Assembly (NCBI GenBank): GCA_002205965.3 | Contig: NADL03000601.1 | Location: 62,001 to 126,000, forward strand | Direction of reading: 5' to 3' | DNA from: Kappaphycus alvarezii | Taxonomy: Eukaryota > Rhodophyta > Florideophyceae > Gigartinales > Solieriaceae | Length of the DNA: 64,000 nucleotides | In this document: positions 24,716 to 35,917 of the stretch, piece after piece | Layout of the letters: each line of letters starts with the position of its first letter | How positions within the stretch are numbered: position 1 is the first letter of the stretch | Translations under genes and position numbers: made by a program | The notes under the pieces: model-generated | Seen by the model: the letters and a program-made list of their open reading frames with translations, nothing else | Database searches by the model: none | What the model was told of the DNA's origin: nothing

Positions 24716-26384
24716 CTGATACGAATGCATGCTCTAACACAATTGCACGATCTACCAATGTTCAGTTAATGAAAACACTACTGCATTAGACTGACAGTAC
24801 GAGTACTGTACGCAGCGAAAAACTCGTGACCTGAGAACCACTGGAGAGACCCTCAACCTCTACATAAAAGGCAGCAAATAAAATAACCAATATGGTCAAA
24901 CGAACAGAAAAAAATTAACAAAATCAAAATGTAAGCCCTCCGGCTACTCCCGCATCTTCACTTCGGTCATTTGCCGCCTCCTTCTTCTGTACTCCCGACC
25001 CCCCGACCAAAAGCCCGCAATTATTTTGGTCCACCATTACCTGGCCTTGCAAGCATCCCATATGTCGGCCCTTCACCTCCCCTGTGAAATGGACCTCCAT
25101 GAATGATCCATCCAGCCCTCGCAACTAATGCATGGCGGATCCATTTAACTTCTTCGCGATATCCAAATCAGCCACCAGTCCTGTAGGAGTCTCAATTTCT
25201 CCCTGTCCCTCTTCCCGTTTTAACCCAAGCGCGTATTCCACCACCTTCAGCTCCTTTAGTAGCTCCAAGAAAAAATACAGGGCCTCTTCGATAGCCGCAA
25301 TCGTTTGCTGAAGTTTTTCCAACTTTTAGGGTTCCGGCTATTACGATTGGTTGTTTTGATGCTGAAGTTTTTATGAGAGTGACTCTAGGTGGCGTTGCGG
25401 CCGCGGTTCCGGTGTTAAATACCTATAGAATCCTCCCGCTGGTTCTTTTATTTGATAGAGACGCCCCAAATATCTCTTTCTCCGGACTTAGTCTCGATTT
25501 ATTTGGCCTTTGAGGTGACAATGGTAGCAAATTACCTCCGGTTAGCTATTACCGGCCCCTGAGGGTTCTGTACCTCTGTTCAGAGTTCCATCTTCCCTTA
25601 TATGGTAGACTGTTTCCCTGCAGGTGGTCTGCTGTGCTGACATAACTCATCAGCTGTAGCATCCCAGTGGACGCTTGCGAGATCATCAAACAATCTTGCT
25701 AAATCTTGCTCGAAGGCACAAGATAATCAAATATTATTCCTTCGGTCTTTAGAGACTGCCCTCATAGAGCAGCGTCACTTTTTCAAACTTTTTTGGTAAG
25801 CTGAAAAAACTTTCGCAGCGATTAATATATTATTCACTGCCTAACGGAAGTGTTCCATAGCTGCGAATAATTAATAGCCGGCCTGTGCTATTTACTCTGC
25901 GCCAATTATTTATCATGGTTCCTGAGTCCCATGGTTAAGAGGGTCTGATTCATCTGGTCGCATCTCAGCATTTTCTTGGAAATTATCCGGTATCTCGTTA
26001 TGCAGATCTCCTCTTGTTCATGGACAAAACGTGTTTCTGATTATGGCCAGAACATTGCCCCGAGTTTTCTTTCCTCCAAACTTAGACTTCTTGTTGAGAA
26101 TTACCTACACGTGTACTAAATGTCTTTTGGATATCTCCTTCTTATCTCTCGAAAAGTCGCCTTTTAATACTTTGATTGTTGAGATAACCTCTTCGAAGAA
26201 ATTGTTGTTGAATTGCTTTTTATTTAAAACCTAGTAGGGAGTCCAAATTCTCAGCATTCAAGAACCTCGCCTACAGGGTTTTTGATTATCTTGTACCTAG
26301 ATTTCACACTTGTGATGCCTTTCTTGCGTACCGCAGCTTTTCAAATCAATTTTTGTCCGATTTTTTGTCCAAACTACGGTGTTG
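24716..26384. other. Region between the two direct repeats; no gene recognised
   Basis: Two adjacent minus-strand frames (25125-25322, with a Leu-rich helical sequence, and 24924-25124) have no known motif. Nothing else stands out. Confidence 0.35.
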
Positions 26385-26545
26385 GAGAAGTAAAGCAAGG
26401 ACCACGAATGCTGTACTTACAATCACTGGTGCCTCACCGGTCATAGTGGGCCCGGGTTAGTGCCTCTCATAAACTAGCGAGGTACTCTTAAGTCAATACT
26501 ACTGTGGATCTTAATGCACCGAATGGATTTAAAGTAATTCAGTGG
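26385..26545 (+). repeat. Diverged direct repeat, right copy
   Basis: Partner of 24560-24715 in the same orientation and block order. It lies just before the DDE_1 transposase remnant at 26756. Confidence 0.55.
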
Positions 26546-26755
26546 ACTGCATGCACTATACAACGTGCGTGTGGAATTAGGTGTTTCACAGATTACGGCC
26601 TTTAAGTAGCTTAGAAATGTTATTTTCGATGTTTCGAAGATAAATTCCTTTAACAATGAGGAAACCTCGTTAGTATGCGATTTTCTAATAAAACTTGAGC
26701 TGCCATTAATTGAAAACCACTATTAGCCATGTAAATTACACTTCTTGGAATCATA

Positions 26756-27300
26756 TTGAGAGTGTTACCGAAGCACAACAATTCTCTCTTGGTAAACTCA
26801 ACCATTTTTTCGGAATCAACTCGTAAAGGATTCTATTTTAATAATGCTCTATTTTGGAGCTTTTCGTGGAGCACATCCCATCAGAGAACGCGTAAGACTA
26901 TTAAGGCTCTGTCAAGCAACCGTCATCGTTTAATGTATATCGATGACTGCGCTGGGAATGTTCGGGGCGAAGAAACCGTCATTTTACTAGGGCGGATAAC
27001 GGAGGCCATTGAAATGCTTCCTCCTAATGATACTAACTTTTTTCAGCTCTGCAATTCTTTTGTCATTCAGAAGATAACAGACAGATGGAGATGTCGCTTG
27101 GGCCAATATAAATATGAGTTCATTAGACCTGGAGTGGACAGAGCGGAGCGGGAAGTTACCGGAGGTAAGGAAGCGCTTTTTACGCTTAAGGGAGGAAGCA
27201 GTTCGTGATTTGAATTCTCAAGGGACAAAGATGGTATTCAGTACGTTCTTAACGCAATGAGTCGTACCGAAATGTCTCTTAATTTGAATGGGTAGTGGGA
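26756..27300 (+). pseudogene. DDE_1 superfamily transposase remnant, C-terminal half of the nuclease
   Basis: The plus-strand frame contains RLMYIDDCAGN (second catalytic Asp block), then IEMLPPNDTNFFQLCNSFVI followed by QKITDRWR. This matches the DDE_1 pattern of LPPN-T-H followed by P-D-S/F and the QKIK helix, with the usual TQP-D region altered. Only part of the enzyme remains. It is on the opposite strand to the DDE_1 remnant at 22.8-24.2 kb and is a separate copy. Confidence 0.6.
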
Positions 27301-28380
27301 GGAGGGGCATCTTAGTGATGATTTACAAAGGGTCATTGCGAGGAACTGCGAGTACTTTAACGGAGAATTGATGGGGAGCCAAGATGATTCCTGAATCCTA
27401 GATACAGAGCCAATAGTACTGTACCGGATTCTAAGCAACTTGCATAGAATCTAATATTGAATTGCGACTAAAATTGATTTTCTCCCAAACGTATTTGTGC
27501 GGATTCTTATTTAAGTTGGCCAAATTCATTTTCGCGCAATTCCAAATTAAAGTATATTAGTTGCAAAAATCTGTTGGCCTAGTTTAATTATCCCTTAAAG
27601 AGTAAGAATTACTTGTTCTTAATTAGATTGGGCCAATCTAATTGCAGTAGGTCTCAACCGCAGTTACTGCGTTCTTGCGCAAAGATCCTGTATTGCGCAA
27701 ATGCTCGATTTTTTTGGTAACGGCTCGATCTTTCCGCATAAACGGCATAGTTAATGCGAGCAGTAAGTCATTTCGAGACTGACTTTAGAAATGGTATCGT
27801 GTACAGTAGTTACAGAAACACATACATATTAAAAATTTATTGATATTTATAGCAAAAAAAGATTCGTTTCAAGTCCAGAAATAATATACGCTCATTTACT
27901 CAATGCACACGTTACAAATCACTGGACAAACAATAGTCTTTAAGAAATAGTGACGTTATAAAATAATTATCTATATAACCATCAGCTACATTGCATACAG
28001 TAGGCCAGTTTCTGGTGGGGCGGGATGATCACCCCTCCCCCCCCTAGGTAGCCATCCTCATGTCTGAAGCGTTCCCCCTGGCAGCGCATTGGTAGCTGGC
28101 GCTATAAAATTAGTTAGTTTGTAAGTCGCAAATCACACATAGCGCAGCGATGGGTATAGCTCCCATTTCATAAAAGTGCTACAAAAAACCTTTGTCCCCC
28201 AGGGAAGAAAGATGCTAGTGACCTTACGGGGGGCTCCCTAGAAATATTTTTGGTAAAATACTGCCACGTGTAATAGCTATAGACAATCCAGCGTTTGATA
28301 ACTAAGAGAAGGTTCTTCAATCCGAGGAAGACCCGCATCTACTGGCCGCATAACGGTCCTCATAAGAGACGCTACATACG
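27301..28380. other. AT-rich region without recognised genes
   Basis: No gene seen. A short C-rich/G-rich patch lies at about 28015-28045. The right end abuts a truncated non-LTR element. Confidence 0.4.
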
Positions 28381-29475
28381 GTGACACTAACGGAACTAGC
28401 CTGGGAACAAGCCTGTCTCCCCCTGCGCCTTGGTGGCCAAGGTTTCTCGCTGATCTGTCCATTCCTTCATGGCGCGGTTGCTCCGAGCCTTCTGGATGCT
28501 GCCTCTGCCCGCCACAAAACGGCTTCATACACCTCAGCTCACTCCCTCGCGGTTTTTGGAAACCGCCTTCGCGGGGACCGGGCCTTCTTTGTTGCCAAAG
28601 CTCGTTCCTCCCTTCGCCAATTTGCTCATTGTGCTCTCGCTAACCCTTTGCTCAGAGACCTAGGCTCCCTGGACCCCACAGCTCTTGCTGGCATCCCTGT
28701 GCACTTGCAAATCCATCTCAATAGGGTACAGCGAGTGGCTGCGGCAAAGTTGCACTGGTAGGAAAATCTCTGGAAGGATGTTCCCAGCCATACAGCTCAC
28801 CGCCCGAAGCCGCCCGTCGTCAGATACGCTGTCTAGCTCCTCTCTACTCCGGGGCCACTGCGTTTCTACAATCGCATCCGACCAATGGGACCAAAGTCTC
28901 TGACGCCCATTGGAGCATCATGCTCCGTCGCCACCTCGGTCTTCCAGTATACACGGACTCGATTCCGCCGAAATGTCATCATTTCCAGCAGACGTTAGAT
29001 CTGTATGGAGATCATGCGGCTGACCACTGCCTCTCGGGGTTTGTCCGCCTACACCGGCATAACTCCATTCGTAACGCCCTCGCATATCATGTCTTCAGTG
29101 CTGCGGGTTTGGACTACAAGTTCGAAGTCACTCTGTTAATTCCTGGAACCGATTTTAGGCCTGCAGACCTCCTCGTGCAAACCCCGGCCCCTTCCATCGG
29201 CCCCAAGGAAAGGATAATTGCCTGTGACGTTACTATTGTTTCGCCGTTAAACAGGCTTCTGTCACGAAATACACGCAAGCCGCCTCAGGCGCCGCCACGC
29301 AAGCTTACCGCAACAATATCCAGGACCTTGAGCGTAAGCTCTCCAGGAGCTTTGTACCACCATCTGGCCAGCCGAATTTCACATTCCAACCGCTCGCTCT
29401 CGACTCCCTTGGAGCGGCGTCCCCAGCCACTGCACTGTTTCTAGAAACGTTCATTCACCGGAGTGAACGTTTCTA
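28381..29475 (+). mobile_element. Non-LTR retrotransposon 3' fragment (thumb, Cys/His finger, restriction-like endonuclease)
   Basis: The plus strand begins in the reverse transcriptase thumb (LPLRLGGQGFSLICP, then GIPVHLQIHLNRVQRVA). It continues through LPVYTDSIPPKCHHF and HAADHC (finger) to RPADLLVQ and ACDVTIVSPL, the nuclease-like core, and ends at FLETFIHRSERF followed by a stop near 29472. The frame changes several times. It is 5'-truncated, as is common for non-LTR copies, and meets a minus-strand relative at an inverted repeat. Confidence 0.78.
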
Positions 29476-29631
29476 GAAACATTCCCGGATTGAACATTCA
29501 TTCCTCGGATTGAACGTTTCTAGAAACATTCCCCGGATTGAACATTCATTCCCCGGATTGAACGTTTCTAGAAACAGTGCAGTGGCTGGGGACACCGCTC
29601 CAAGGGAGTCGAGAGTGAGCGGTTGGAATGT
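29381..29631. repeat. Inverted repeat (68-bp arms) enclosing tandem palindromes
   Basis: The arms 29381-29448 and 29564-29631 are reverse complements with 2 mismatches in 68. They encode the last codons of the two converging non-LTR copies. Each ends in the perfect palindrome GTTTCTAGAAAC, which occurs four times (29437, 29469, 29516, 29564). The last two intervals are 47-48 bp and contain GGATTGAACATTCATTCC-type sequence. Confidence 0.9.
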
Positions 29632-29649
29632 GACGAGGGGAGAATTGCA

Positions 29650-30230
29650 ATGTTCATAGTTGGCTGGACGCCTTCAGGGGGCCCACCGCTTGAAAGCGGG
29701 CGAGCAGGGGCTCGAGTTGGAGGTGGTCGGGGAGGAGGGACTGGTCGAGGGAGCTGTGCGTTCTGCGGACGGCAGAGGTTAGAAGGTGGCGTCCGTCTTC
29801 CGGGAGTAGGTCGAGGATGATATAGTAGGTACTGAGCATGGAGCATAGGTGTGCAGCGGCATAGATTGGGGATGCAAGTGTGAGCCCCAGGCCGCCCATT
29901 GCGAATGGACGTGTTCCGCAGTGCCAAGAAGCCTGATGAAGGTCGCAATGAATCTTTTGGAAAGCCCCTCGCAGTTCTTCATCAAACACATTTGATAAAG
30001 AAAGGGTTAGGTGCAGCGGGGTTGTCCGAAGGGTCTACACGAGCCTGCATGGCTGGAAGGGCTGCCCGGATGTTCCGGGCGGACTGTAGGCTGTGTTGGA
30101 GGAGAAAAGAGCATCTGCGGTCAGTTCCGATCGGGGACCCGAGCACTGCAAATTGGAGATGCTGCACATGTTGACCAGATGGAGTACTAAATGTCCGCCA
30201 GGCCGACTTGAGTGTCACGGGAAGAATGCA
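29650..30230 (-). mobile_element. Non-LTR retrotransposon fragment, tail to tail with the previous one
   Basis: The minus strand reads AAPNPFFIK (about 30000), then LRGAFQKIHCDLHQASW and FAMGGLGLTLASPIYAAAHL, the reverse transcriptase thumb region of the same family, up to about 29650. The finger and nuclease are deleted: the thumb joins almost directly to the terminal C-terminal codons in the inverted-repeat arm. Confidence 0.72.
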
Positions 30231-30479
30231 CTACTAGAATGTCTGCGGTCCTATAGATTAACAAAACAAATTAGCTATATCATTGTTTATGTAACCAATT
30301 ACGTAATGTTGAAGGTAATAAAAACTAGAGTACAGGTAAAAACAACAGATTTAAGAGACATATCGACTCTTGTTTTAGAAACAAAAGCAAAGAAAGTTTA
30401 ATTCAAGTGTGTTTTCAGCAAAGAAACAACAAAATGATGAATTCAGAGAAATTTCTAATGATCTTCTGTATGTTTCAGA
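30231..30479. other. Short gap without a gene
   Basis: AT-rich sequence between the non-LTR fragment and the 3' end of the Harbinger copy. Nothing recognised. Confidence 0.4.
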
Positions 30480-31729
30480 GAGGATTTCCCGGCGAAATTG
30501 CATTTCAACCCGGCGACGACGCTTCTCCCTGTACATCTTTTGAATCTATCGACGCTTTTCAATTTGACTATTGCCGATGTGGTACCACCTATTCTTCATT
30601 TTCTTGAATAGTTTGCTGTCTTCTGCACGGAGCGGGTTTTGATAAATATGAAAGTTCGTCAGAGCAACACAAAGCCTAAATATCTTGTTGTTCGAAGATT
30701 CTGCCCACCTCTACTTGGACGAAATCACAGTCCACAAGCCGCTCATTCTTCCAAAGAAATTCTCGACGATAATGCGATCGCTTGAAATGTGACGATTGAC
30801 AACCAGTTCTGGGTGTGTTAGGACTCCATTCACCGGCTTCTTCTTGATATGAATGACTCGACAGAATTCACGGGCGCCATAGTACCCCTTGTCTGTTAGC
30901 ACTGCCCATAAAACGGGAAAATCTTCATGCAAAGGTCCTACATCTTCAATAGCCTGCTGCTCTCCATCTTGTTTCTTCAGCTGCTTTTGATGAAACAAAT
31001 TTATAGATTGGAACAAGGTGAGATCCGAAACGGACCCCGGCTCATAGGCACTGCATCCAATTGCAAAGCCACATGGCAACACGGATACTTCTGTCTTGTA
31101 AGCATAGAGCTTGTGCTTTCCACTGAAATAAAATTTGCCTTCTTCCATACTCCCACTCGGACGAAAGCTGGGCTGGAATGTCACATCGGTTGCGTAGCGA
31201 GCCATCGGATAAATTTGAAAACACGAATTCTTCCTAACCATTTCAGTCATCGTCCACTTCTTTGCCTGATACTCGACAAAGTGTTCATACATGGCATCAG
31301 AAATGATATCAATGAACCGCATGATCATTCGCTCGAAGGAGGGTCCCTTTATGCCAAACATCTTTGCAAGGAAGTGCCACTGCCCACCGTGCTTTAGAAC
31401 AGCCCGAGTCATGAATAAAACATCTTTGGGGTTTGAGCACACTTGCGACCCCGATCGTTATTGTACCGTTCCTTAATGAATTTCTCGAAAGTCTGCCAGA
31501 TATTCGTGTATTGAGCGGGATCGAAGTTGATCACTTGAACAATTGACTAAGAACCACCATTGTTGTAGAACTGGTCAAAGATAGGGGCATCACTATCTGA
31601 GTCTTCACCAGAAAAATCGCCATCTTCAGAAAAGGAAGCATGTACCCGAAGTTCGGCTTGTCTTTCAACTACAACATTGGAAAGTAGAAGAAGAGCTCTT
31701 GCAGCTTGACTAGAGGTGAGAGATGCCAT
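30480..31729 (-). pseudogene. PIF/Harbinger-type (HARBI1-like) DDE transposase, copy 1
   Basis: The start is the ATG at 31729 (MASLTSSQAARALLLL), followed by an acidic linker. The nuclease holds YATDVTFQPSFRPSG (first Asp), SVSDLTLFQ, LTDKGYYGAREF (second Asp) and SDRIIVENFFGRMSGLW (Glu), so the DDE triad is complete. The C-terminus continues to about 30480 (VALTNFHIYQNPLR, then KRRRRVEMQF). It is interrupted by in-frame TAG codons at about 31544-31546, 30709-30711 and in the tail, and by a probable one-base gap near 31442. This is the best preserved of three closely related copies (43.3, 46.5 kb). TIRs were not identified. Confidence 0.82.
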
Positions 31730-32340
31730 AATTAGGGCTGAATAATGCGGGAAGTGGAATGGAAATGTCTGAGGGGTATTGAGGTAAAGGTAGGTATGTT
31801 CAAGGCAACTGTATTGGTTTGAAGATCGATGAATTGCACAATTATCGAGTGGTTTCCAATAAGACCGCAATAATTTGAAATTCACCAATAGTTTTCAGAT
31901 TTACTGAGATCTCTGCATTTTAATCAATCGTTGAAAAAGCTATTATCAAATTTGACAAAGATGAAATCTATTCCGAATTATTTAGCTCTTTTCAATTAAT
32001 ATATGTAATCGCATTGCAGGGGGCCATTTCTGTAAATGACTGGGTAACTTTGCATGCATATTATGTTTGCGGTAAAGTTCTAGTGACTTAGTGTACTGTA
32101 CAGTACTTGGCTGAGAGTATAAATACTGTACGCAGCTCAACATTACAGTAAAGTACAGTACAAATTTGTACTACAAAAGTCTCGTTCTCTGTACTCACCA
32201 AAATGACAGGAAATAAATCCTGTTCCACACCTCAACAGATCTCTCATTGATCCATCTGTCCACTCTGCATCGCTTGCCACCACCGCCATCGTAATCGCTA
32301 GCGCGACCACCATCCGCCCTCCAACCCGCCCTGGAACGCC
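31730..32340. other. Intergenic; upstream region of the EngB gene
   Basis: No coding signal. A perfect 14-bp palindrome (GTACTGTACAGTAC, 32093-32106) and a TATA-like element lie about 220-250 bp before the EngB start. Confidence 0.5.
32118..32125 (+). promoter_or_regulatory. Possible TATA box for the PPR-EngB gene
   Basis: TATAAATA lies 216-223 bp upstream of the ATG at 32341, just after the GTACTGTACAGTAC palindrome. The sequence fits a TATA box but the distance to the start codon would imply a long leader. Confidence 0.3.
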
Positions 32341-33869
32341 ATGAACGTCTCCCTCCGAACCCTCATCATGCTCAACTACAGCCACCGTCTCCCCGCCTTT
32401 ATCTCTCCTATTCCCCCACTACCGCGCCTCTACCGTCCGCAAACATCCGCCATCCCTCACCCTGCAACTCGACTTTCAACTCAACTCCGTTCCTCAGCCA
32501 CACTCCCCAGTCCCAGTCCCAGTCCCAGTCCAAGTCCCCCGGACTCTCCCCACGAAATCCCCACCCAACATTCCCTCATTTCCTACATTCGAAAAAAAGC
32601 CGACATCGGCGCAGTGCGTAAAGTCGCCGACGCTATTATTGAAACGGAGGCTTCCACCACTCCATGGTCTTCTGCGGGTGTTCTCCCCAACTCTACCACC
32701 TACCGAGCCGCCACTCGAGCGCTAATCAAGGCCTCGCGTCCTGACCTTGCGATGCAAGTTTATCGCACCCGTATGACGGCTCGGCAATCACGTCCCGAGC
32801 TTGTGACCGTCGATTTGTCCCTCGCTGCCAATGTACTCAAGGCTGTTCTACGTGACTCGAAGAAACGCACCGTGCGTGTCGCCGATTCAAACCTGGTGTA
32901 TGACGATTTTCGACGCGGTTTTCGGGATGTCATGCGGCCTGGGGCGGAGTATCAGGGGAGGAAGGGGTTGATTTTGGCCTTGGTGGCTGTTATGAATCTT
33001 TGGTTGGGGGAGGATGATATGGACAGAGTAGATGAGGTTTTGGGGATGATTCGAGCATTGCGCGTTGGAACGGACGAGGCGATGCCGGTGGCGGAGTATA
33101 ATCGCGCTATCAGGTTGCTTGGGAAGAAGAGACATTTGGAAGGCGTTTTTGCAGTATTGGATTTCATGAGGGCGAGTGCTGTGGACCCGGATAATGAGAC
33201 GTTTGAGTTTTTGGCCAACGCAGCTGTTAGGCAGGTTGAGTTTGTGACCGGGGCCGTGTCTATGAGGACGTTGCCGGAGCCGTTGGGGGTAGAGGTGGCG
33301 TTTGTGGGTCGGTCCAACGTGGGGAAGAGTTCATTGGTGAATATGTTGTGCAATCGCAAGGCGTTGGCGTATGTGAGCGGGAGACCCGGGAAGACGCAAC
33401 AGTTTAACTACTTTTTGGTCAACGGAAAGGATAGCGAGATGCAGTTTTACATGGTGGACTTGCCGGGAGTGGGTTATGCAAAGGTGCCAAAGCACTTGCA
33501 GGATGAATGGTTGAGGTTCATGAGCCAGTACTTTCGGCATCGAACAAGCCTGAGGATGGTGTTCCACTTGGTGGATGGTAGGCATGGGGCTTTGGAGGAT
33601 GATGAGGAGTTGATGAGGCAGATGGCGGATTGCGGGCGAAGTCGTGGGGAGTATGTGGTAGTGCTGACAAAGATGGACAAGATGGACAAGCAAAAGGTAA
33701 AGCAGTCGGTACTGGATAAGACAAAGGCGGCGTTGAACGCAACGGGTGCGAGGATAAGACGCCGATTGTGTTGACGTCCTCTGCAAGCCGACTGGGAAGG
33801 GACGAAATGTGGCGGCACCTGGCGAAAGTGATACCTACGCGCAAGTCACCAGGCAAGTCGTCGAGGTAG
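32341..33869 (+). CDS. EngB/YsxC-type ribosome-biogenesis GTPase with N-terminal PPR-like domain
   Basis: Residues about 1-75 are Ser/Pro/Arg-rich, like an organelle targeting peptide. About 75-310 is helical with PPR-like repeats (PNSTTYRAATRALIKASRPD; VAEYNRAIRLLGKKRHLEGV). The GTPase follows: G1 VGRSNVGKSS, a conserved GRPGKTQQFNYF (G2/switch I), G3 DLPGVGYAK and G4 LTKMDK. The frame then stops at 33774, but the next frame supplies the family's ending, including G5 VLTSSAS and WRHLAKVIP, up to a TAG at 33867. One base is probably missing near 33749, giving about 509 residues. EngB proteins assist large-subunit ribosome assembly in bacteria and organelles. The fusion to PPR-like repeats suggests an RNA-guided role in plastid or mitochondrion (inference). 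Confidence 0.85.
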
Positions 33870-34185
33870 GATGATTGCAAGAAAGGGATTGGGAGGGGGT
33901 TGGAGGGGCGTGAGCTGCCTTTAACAAATGTTGCTGGTGTGGGACAGCTTGTACAAGGTGTTGAGATGAGTTTTAGGGCCTAGCTGAACGGCGCTTCATT
34001 GATTGCGCATAAACTTGCAAGTTTCTGCGAGACGCATTTAAACGGCATGAAAGTATAATTTGGGGGATAGAGTTGTGGGAATCTGGCTCCGTCGTGGTAG
34101 GCAGAAGTGCGAGGGTGGACACGTAGGGCACAAGTATTGTTATCAAAGGGCGGTATGAGCGTTTACCAAGGCAAATGTCAACAAG

Positions 34186-34731
34186 TTACAGGACGAGACC
34201 CTCATACTTTGTCTGGAACCACTTGACGGCATCCTCCTTTGACACGGTCTGAAAACGACCAATCCTACCTGGAGCGCGACGACGCTTCGAAACACGATCA
34301 CCGGCCCTTCTCAAGACGACGTAAAAGTCCATACCGTAAATACCAGTAGTAGGATCATACTTGAGTCCCAAGTCGATATGCTCGTTAATGCCAAAGCCAA
34401 AGCCACCACCACCGGCACCACTCTCCGTACCCCCGCTGCTAAAGTTGCGTTCCCTCAATTCAAACTCCTTGACTTTGAGGCCGCGTTCCAAAATCTCCTC
34501 TGCCTTTGGGCCTCGTACGGTAACATGAGTGGCGATCTTTTCATTGCGACGAATGCCAAAGGTGCGAATGGTGAGTCGGGACTTGGAATAGACGGGAGTC
34601 TGGCCTGTGAGTTGCTCGAGTACACGACCGGCGCGTGTGAGACGATCGCCGGATTCGCCGACACAAATGTTGAGTACGAGCTTGTGTACCTTGAGCTCGC
34701 GCATGGGGTTTGCAGCGTTCTTGGCGACCAT
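34186..34731 (-). CDS. RPL11: 60S ribosomal protein L11 (uL5)
   Basis: The 181-residue frame matches cytosolic uL5: [20 protein letters not shown] at the start, [49 protein letters not shown] and a Trp-Phe C-terminal helix ([14 protein letters not shown]). L11 binds 5S rRNA with L5 in the large-subunit central protuberance. The ATG at 34731 is right for the family. The frame is intact and intronless. An extra Gly/Ser-rich stretch of about ten residues sits between RNFS and GFGFGI, where other eukaryotes have only a few residues. The gene is divergent from the gene at 35176, with about 440 bp between starts. Confidence 0.96.
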   Translation of the reverse strand: MVAKNAANPMRELKVHKLVLNICVGESGDRLTRAGRVLEQLTGQTPVYSKSRLTIRTFGIRRNEKIATHVTVRGPKAEEILERGLKVKEFELRERNFSSGGTESGAGGGGFGFGINEHIDLGLKYDPTTGIYGMDFYVVLRRAGDRVSKRRRAPGRIGRFQTVSKEDAVKWFQTKYEGLVL

Positions 34732-35175
34732 GGTGACTGGAAACTTGTGGACGGATGAGAGATATGGCAGGATGGGGGAGGTGGTGCAGAGGGGTGCGGG
34801 AGGGCGTTGGGTATGCAGCCAGCGTTTGTGTCAATGGGCGTTAGTAGAGCGATAGGGCTGGGAGTTCCGCCGACGACGCGACAAGGTGCCCTAAATATGG
34901 GCTTGAAATATATTTGAAAAATATACATCAATATAACCTGGTAAATTAGATATTTCATTATAATTACATGATACAAAGCACCCGAAACCGGATCACTGAT
35001 CCAATTTCCACCTGCATCATGCTGGGCAGTGCCAGGGACAGCTTTGCGAGCGCCGAGCTCCCGACCACCACTACTTGTGCCTCTGCTTCAACTCTACCCA
35101 TCCTCATCGCCACCCTCCGCCACTCAACATTCCCAACTCTCCACCGTCAACCCAACCCGCCCTCCTAGCCTAAAC

Positions 35176-35693
35176 ATGCCTTTCGCATTCCTCTCCCCAT
35201 CTCTCACCCTCCCCTCAACCCATCTCACCCCCACCTCCTCCCTCCGCACCTGCAAACTCCACGGCCGACCCCTCCACACCATCCCAACCCACCGCCCCCG
35301 TCCCCCCTTCAACACCATACCGCATGCACAGCCACCAAAAAAGGCCCCAACACACTCCACAACAACCAAGACGAGGACGAAGTCCTCGACGAAACCGCCA
35401 TGCGTGCCGCCGAAATCCACGAGGTTCTCCAGGGTCTCAACGACTTTAAAACCCGCATCATCGACGGTACGTCCCCCACCATTCCACACCCACCCAACCC
35501 CGTCATCCCCTCACCTCACCCTCCATCACACCACTACCCTCCATCCCACACAGATGCCACACGCCTCGCGAAAAAGGTACGCGCCCCGAAGAAAAACCTC
35601 GAGGCCGCACTCGCCTCACACCCGGATATCATCAAAATCGACGGCCATATCGCAGACCTTGAGGAGGAGCTTCGTATCCTTGGCGACCGATGA
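35176..35693 (+). CDS. Small helical protein of unknown function, probably organelle-targeted, one intron
   Basis: The ATG at 35176 opens a Ser/Thr/Pro-rich, acidic-poor N-terminus typical of a transit peptide. After a run of six A (35337-35342), where one base seems missing, the frame continues as acidic helix (DEDEVLDETAMRAAEIHEVL). An intron at 35467-35553 (GTACGT ... CAG, 87 nt) then joins RIID to ATRLAKKVRAPKKNLEAAL. It ends with a heptad-like acidic helix (IADLEEELRILGDR). The exon-exon join keeps frame and the helical pattern. I do not recognise the family. The intron placement and C-terminal exon look sound. Confidence 0.55.
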
Positions 35694-35917
35694 GCCGCCC
35701 ATACACCCACTTGCCACCCCGTATCGCATTGCACCTTGCATCCTGAATCCACATCCCCATCATCCACTCCTCCCCGCGACACACAGCCCCCGTTTGCTAG
35801 TCTCGCTCTCTTTTCCGCCACACAAGTGGCGCCATTCACACACACGCCTTGGTCTCCCCGCCCCCGTTGTAAAGCTATACAAAGTCTCACCCTTTGGTTG
35901 AACAGTCTTTTTTTATT

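Noticed and set aside
29437-29575. CRISPR-like array
   Set aside because: Four palindromic words with unequal spacing inside a retrotransposon junction of a eukaryote; no unique spacers of constant length and no cas genes.
30480-31729. TAG read as an amino acid (all in-frame stops noted in Harbinger copy 1 are TAG)
   Set aside because: Intact host genes and corrected frames here end in TAG (EngB, dioxygenase), and the related copy 3 also carries TGA stops, so simple decay is enough.
35029-35901. 290-codon plus-strand frame rich in Pro and His
   Set aside because: It runs through the intron and 3' region of the two-exon gene at 35176-35693. Only its first part coincides with the real N-terminus.
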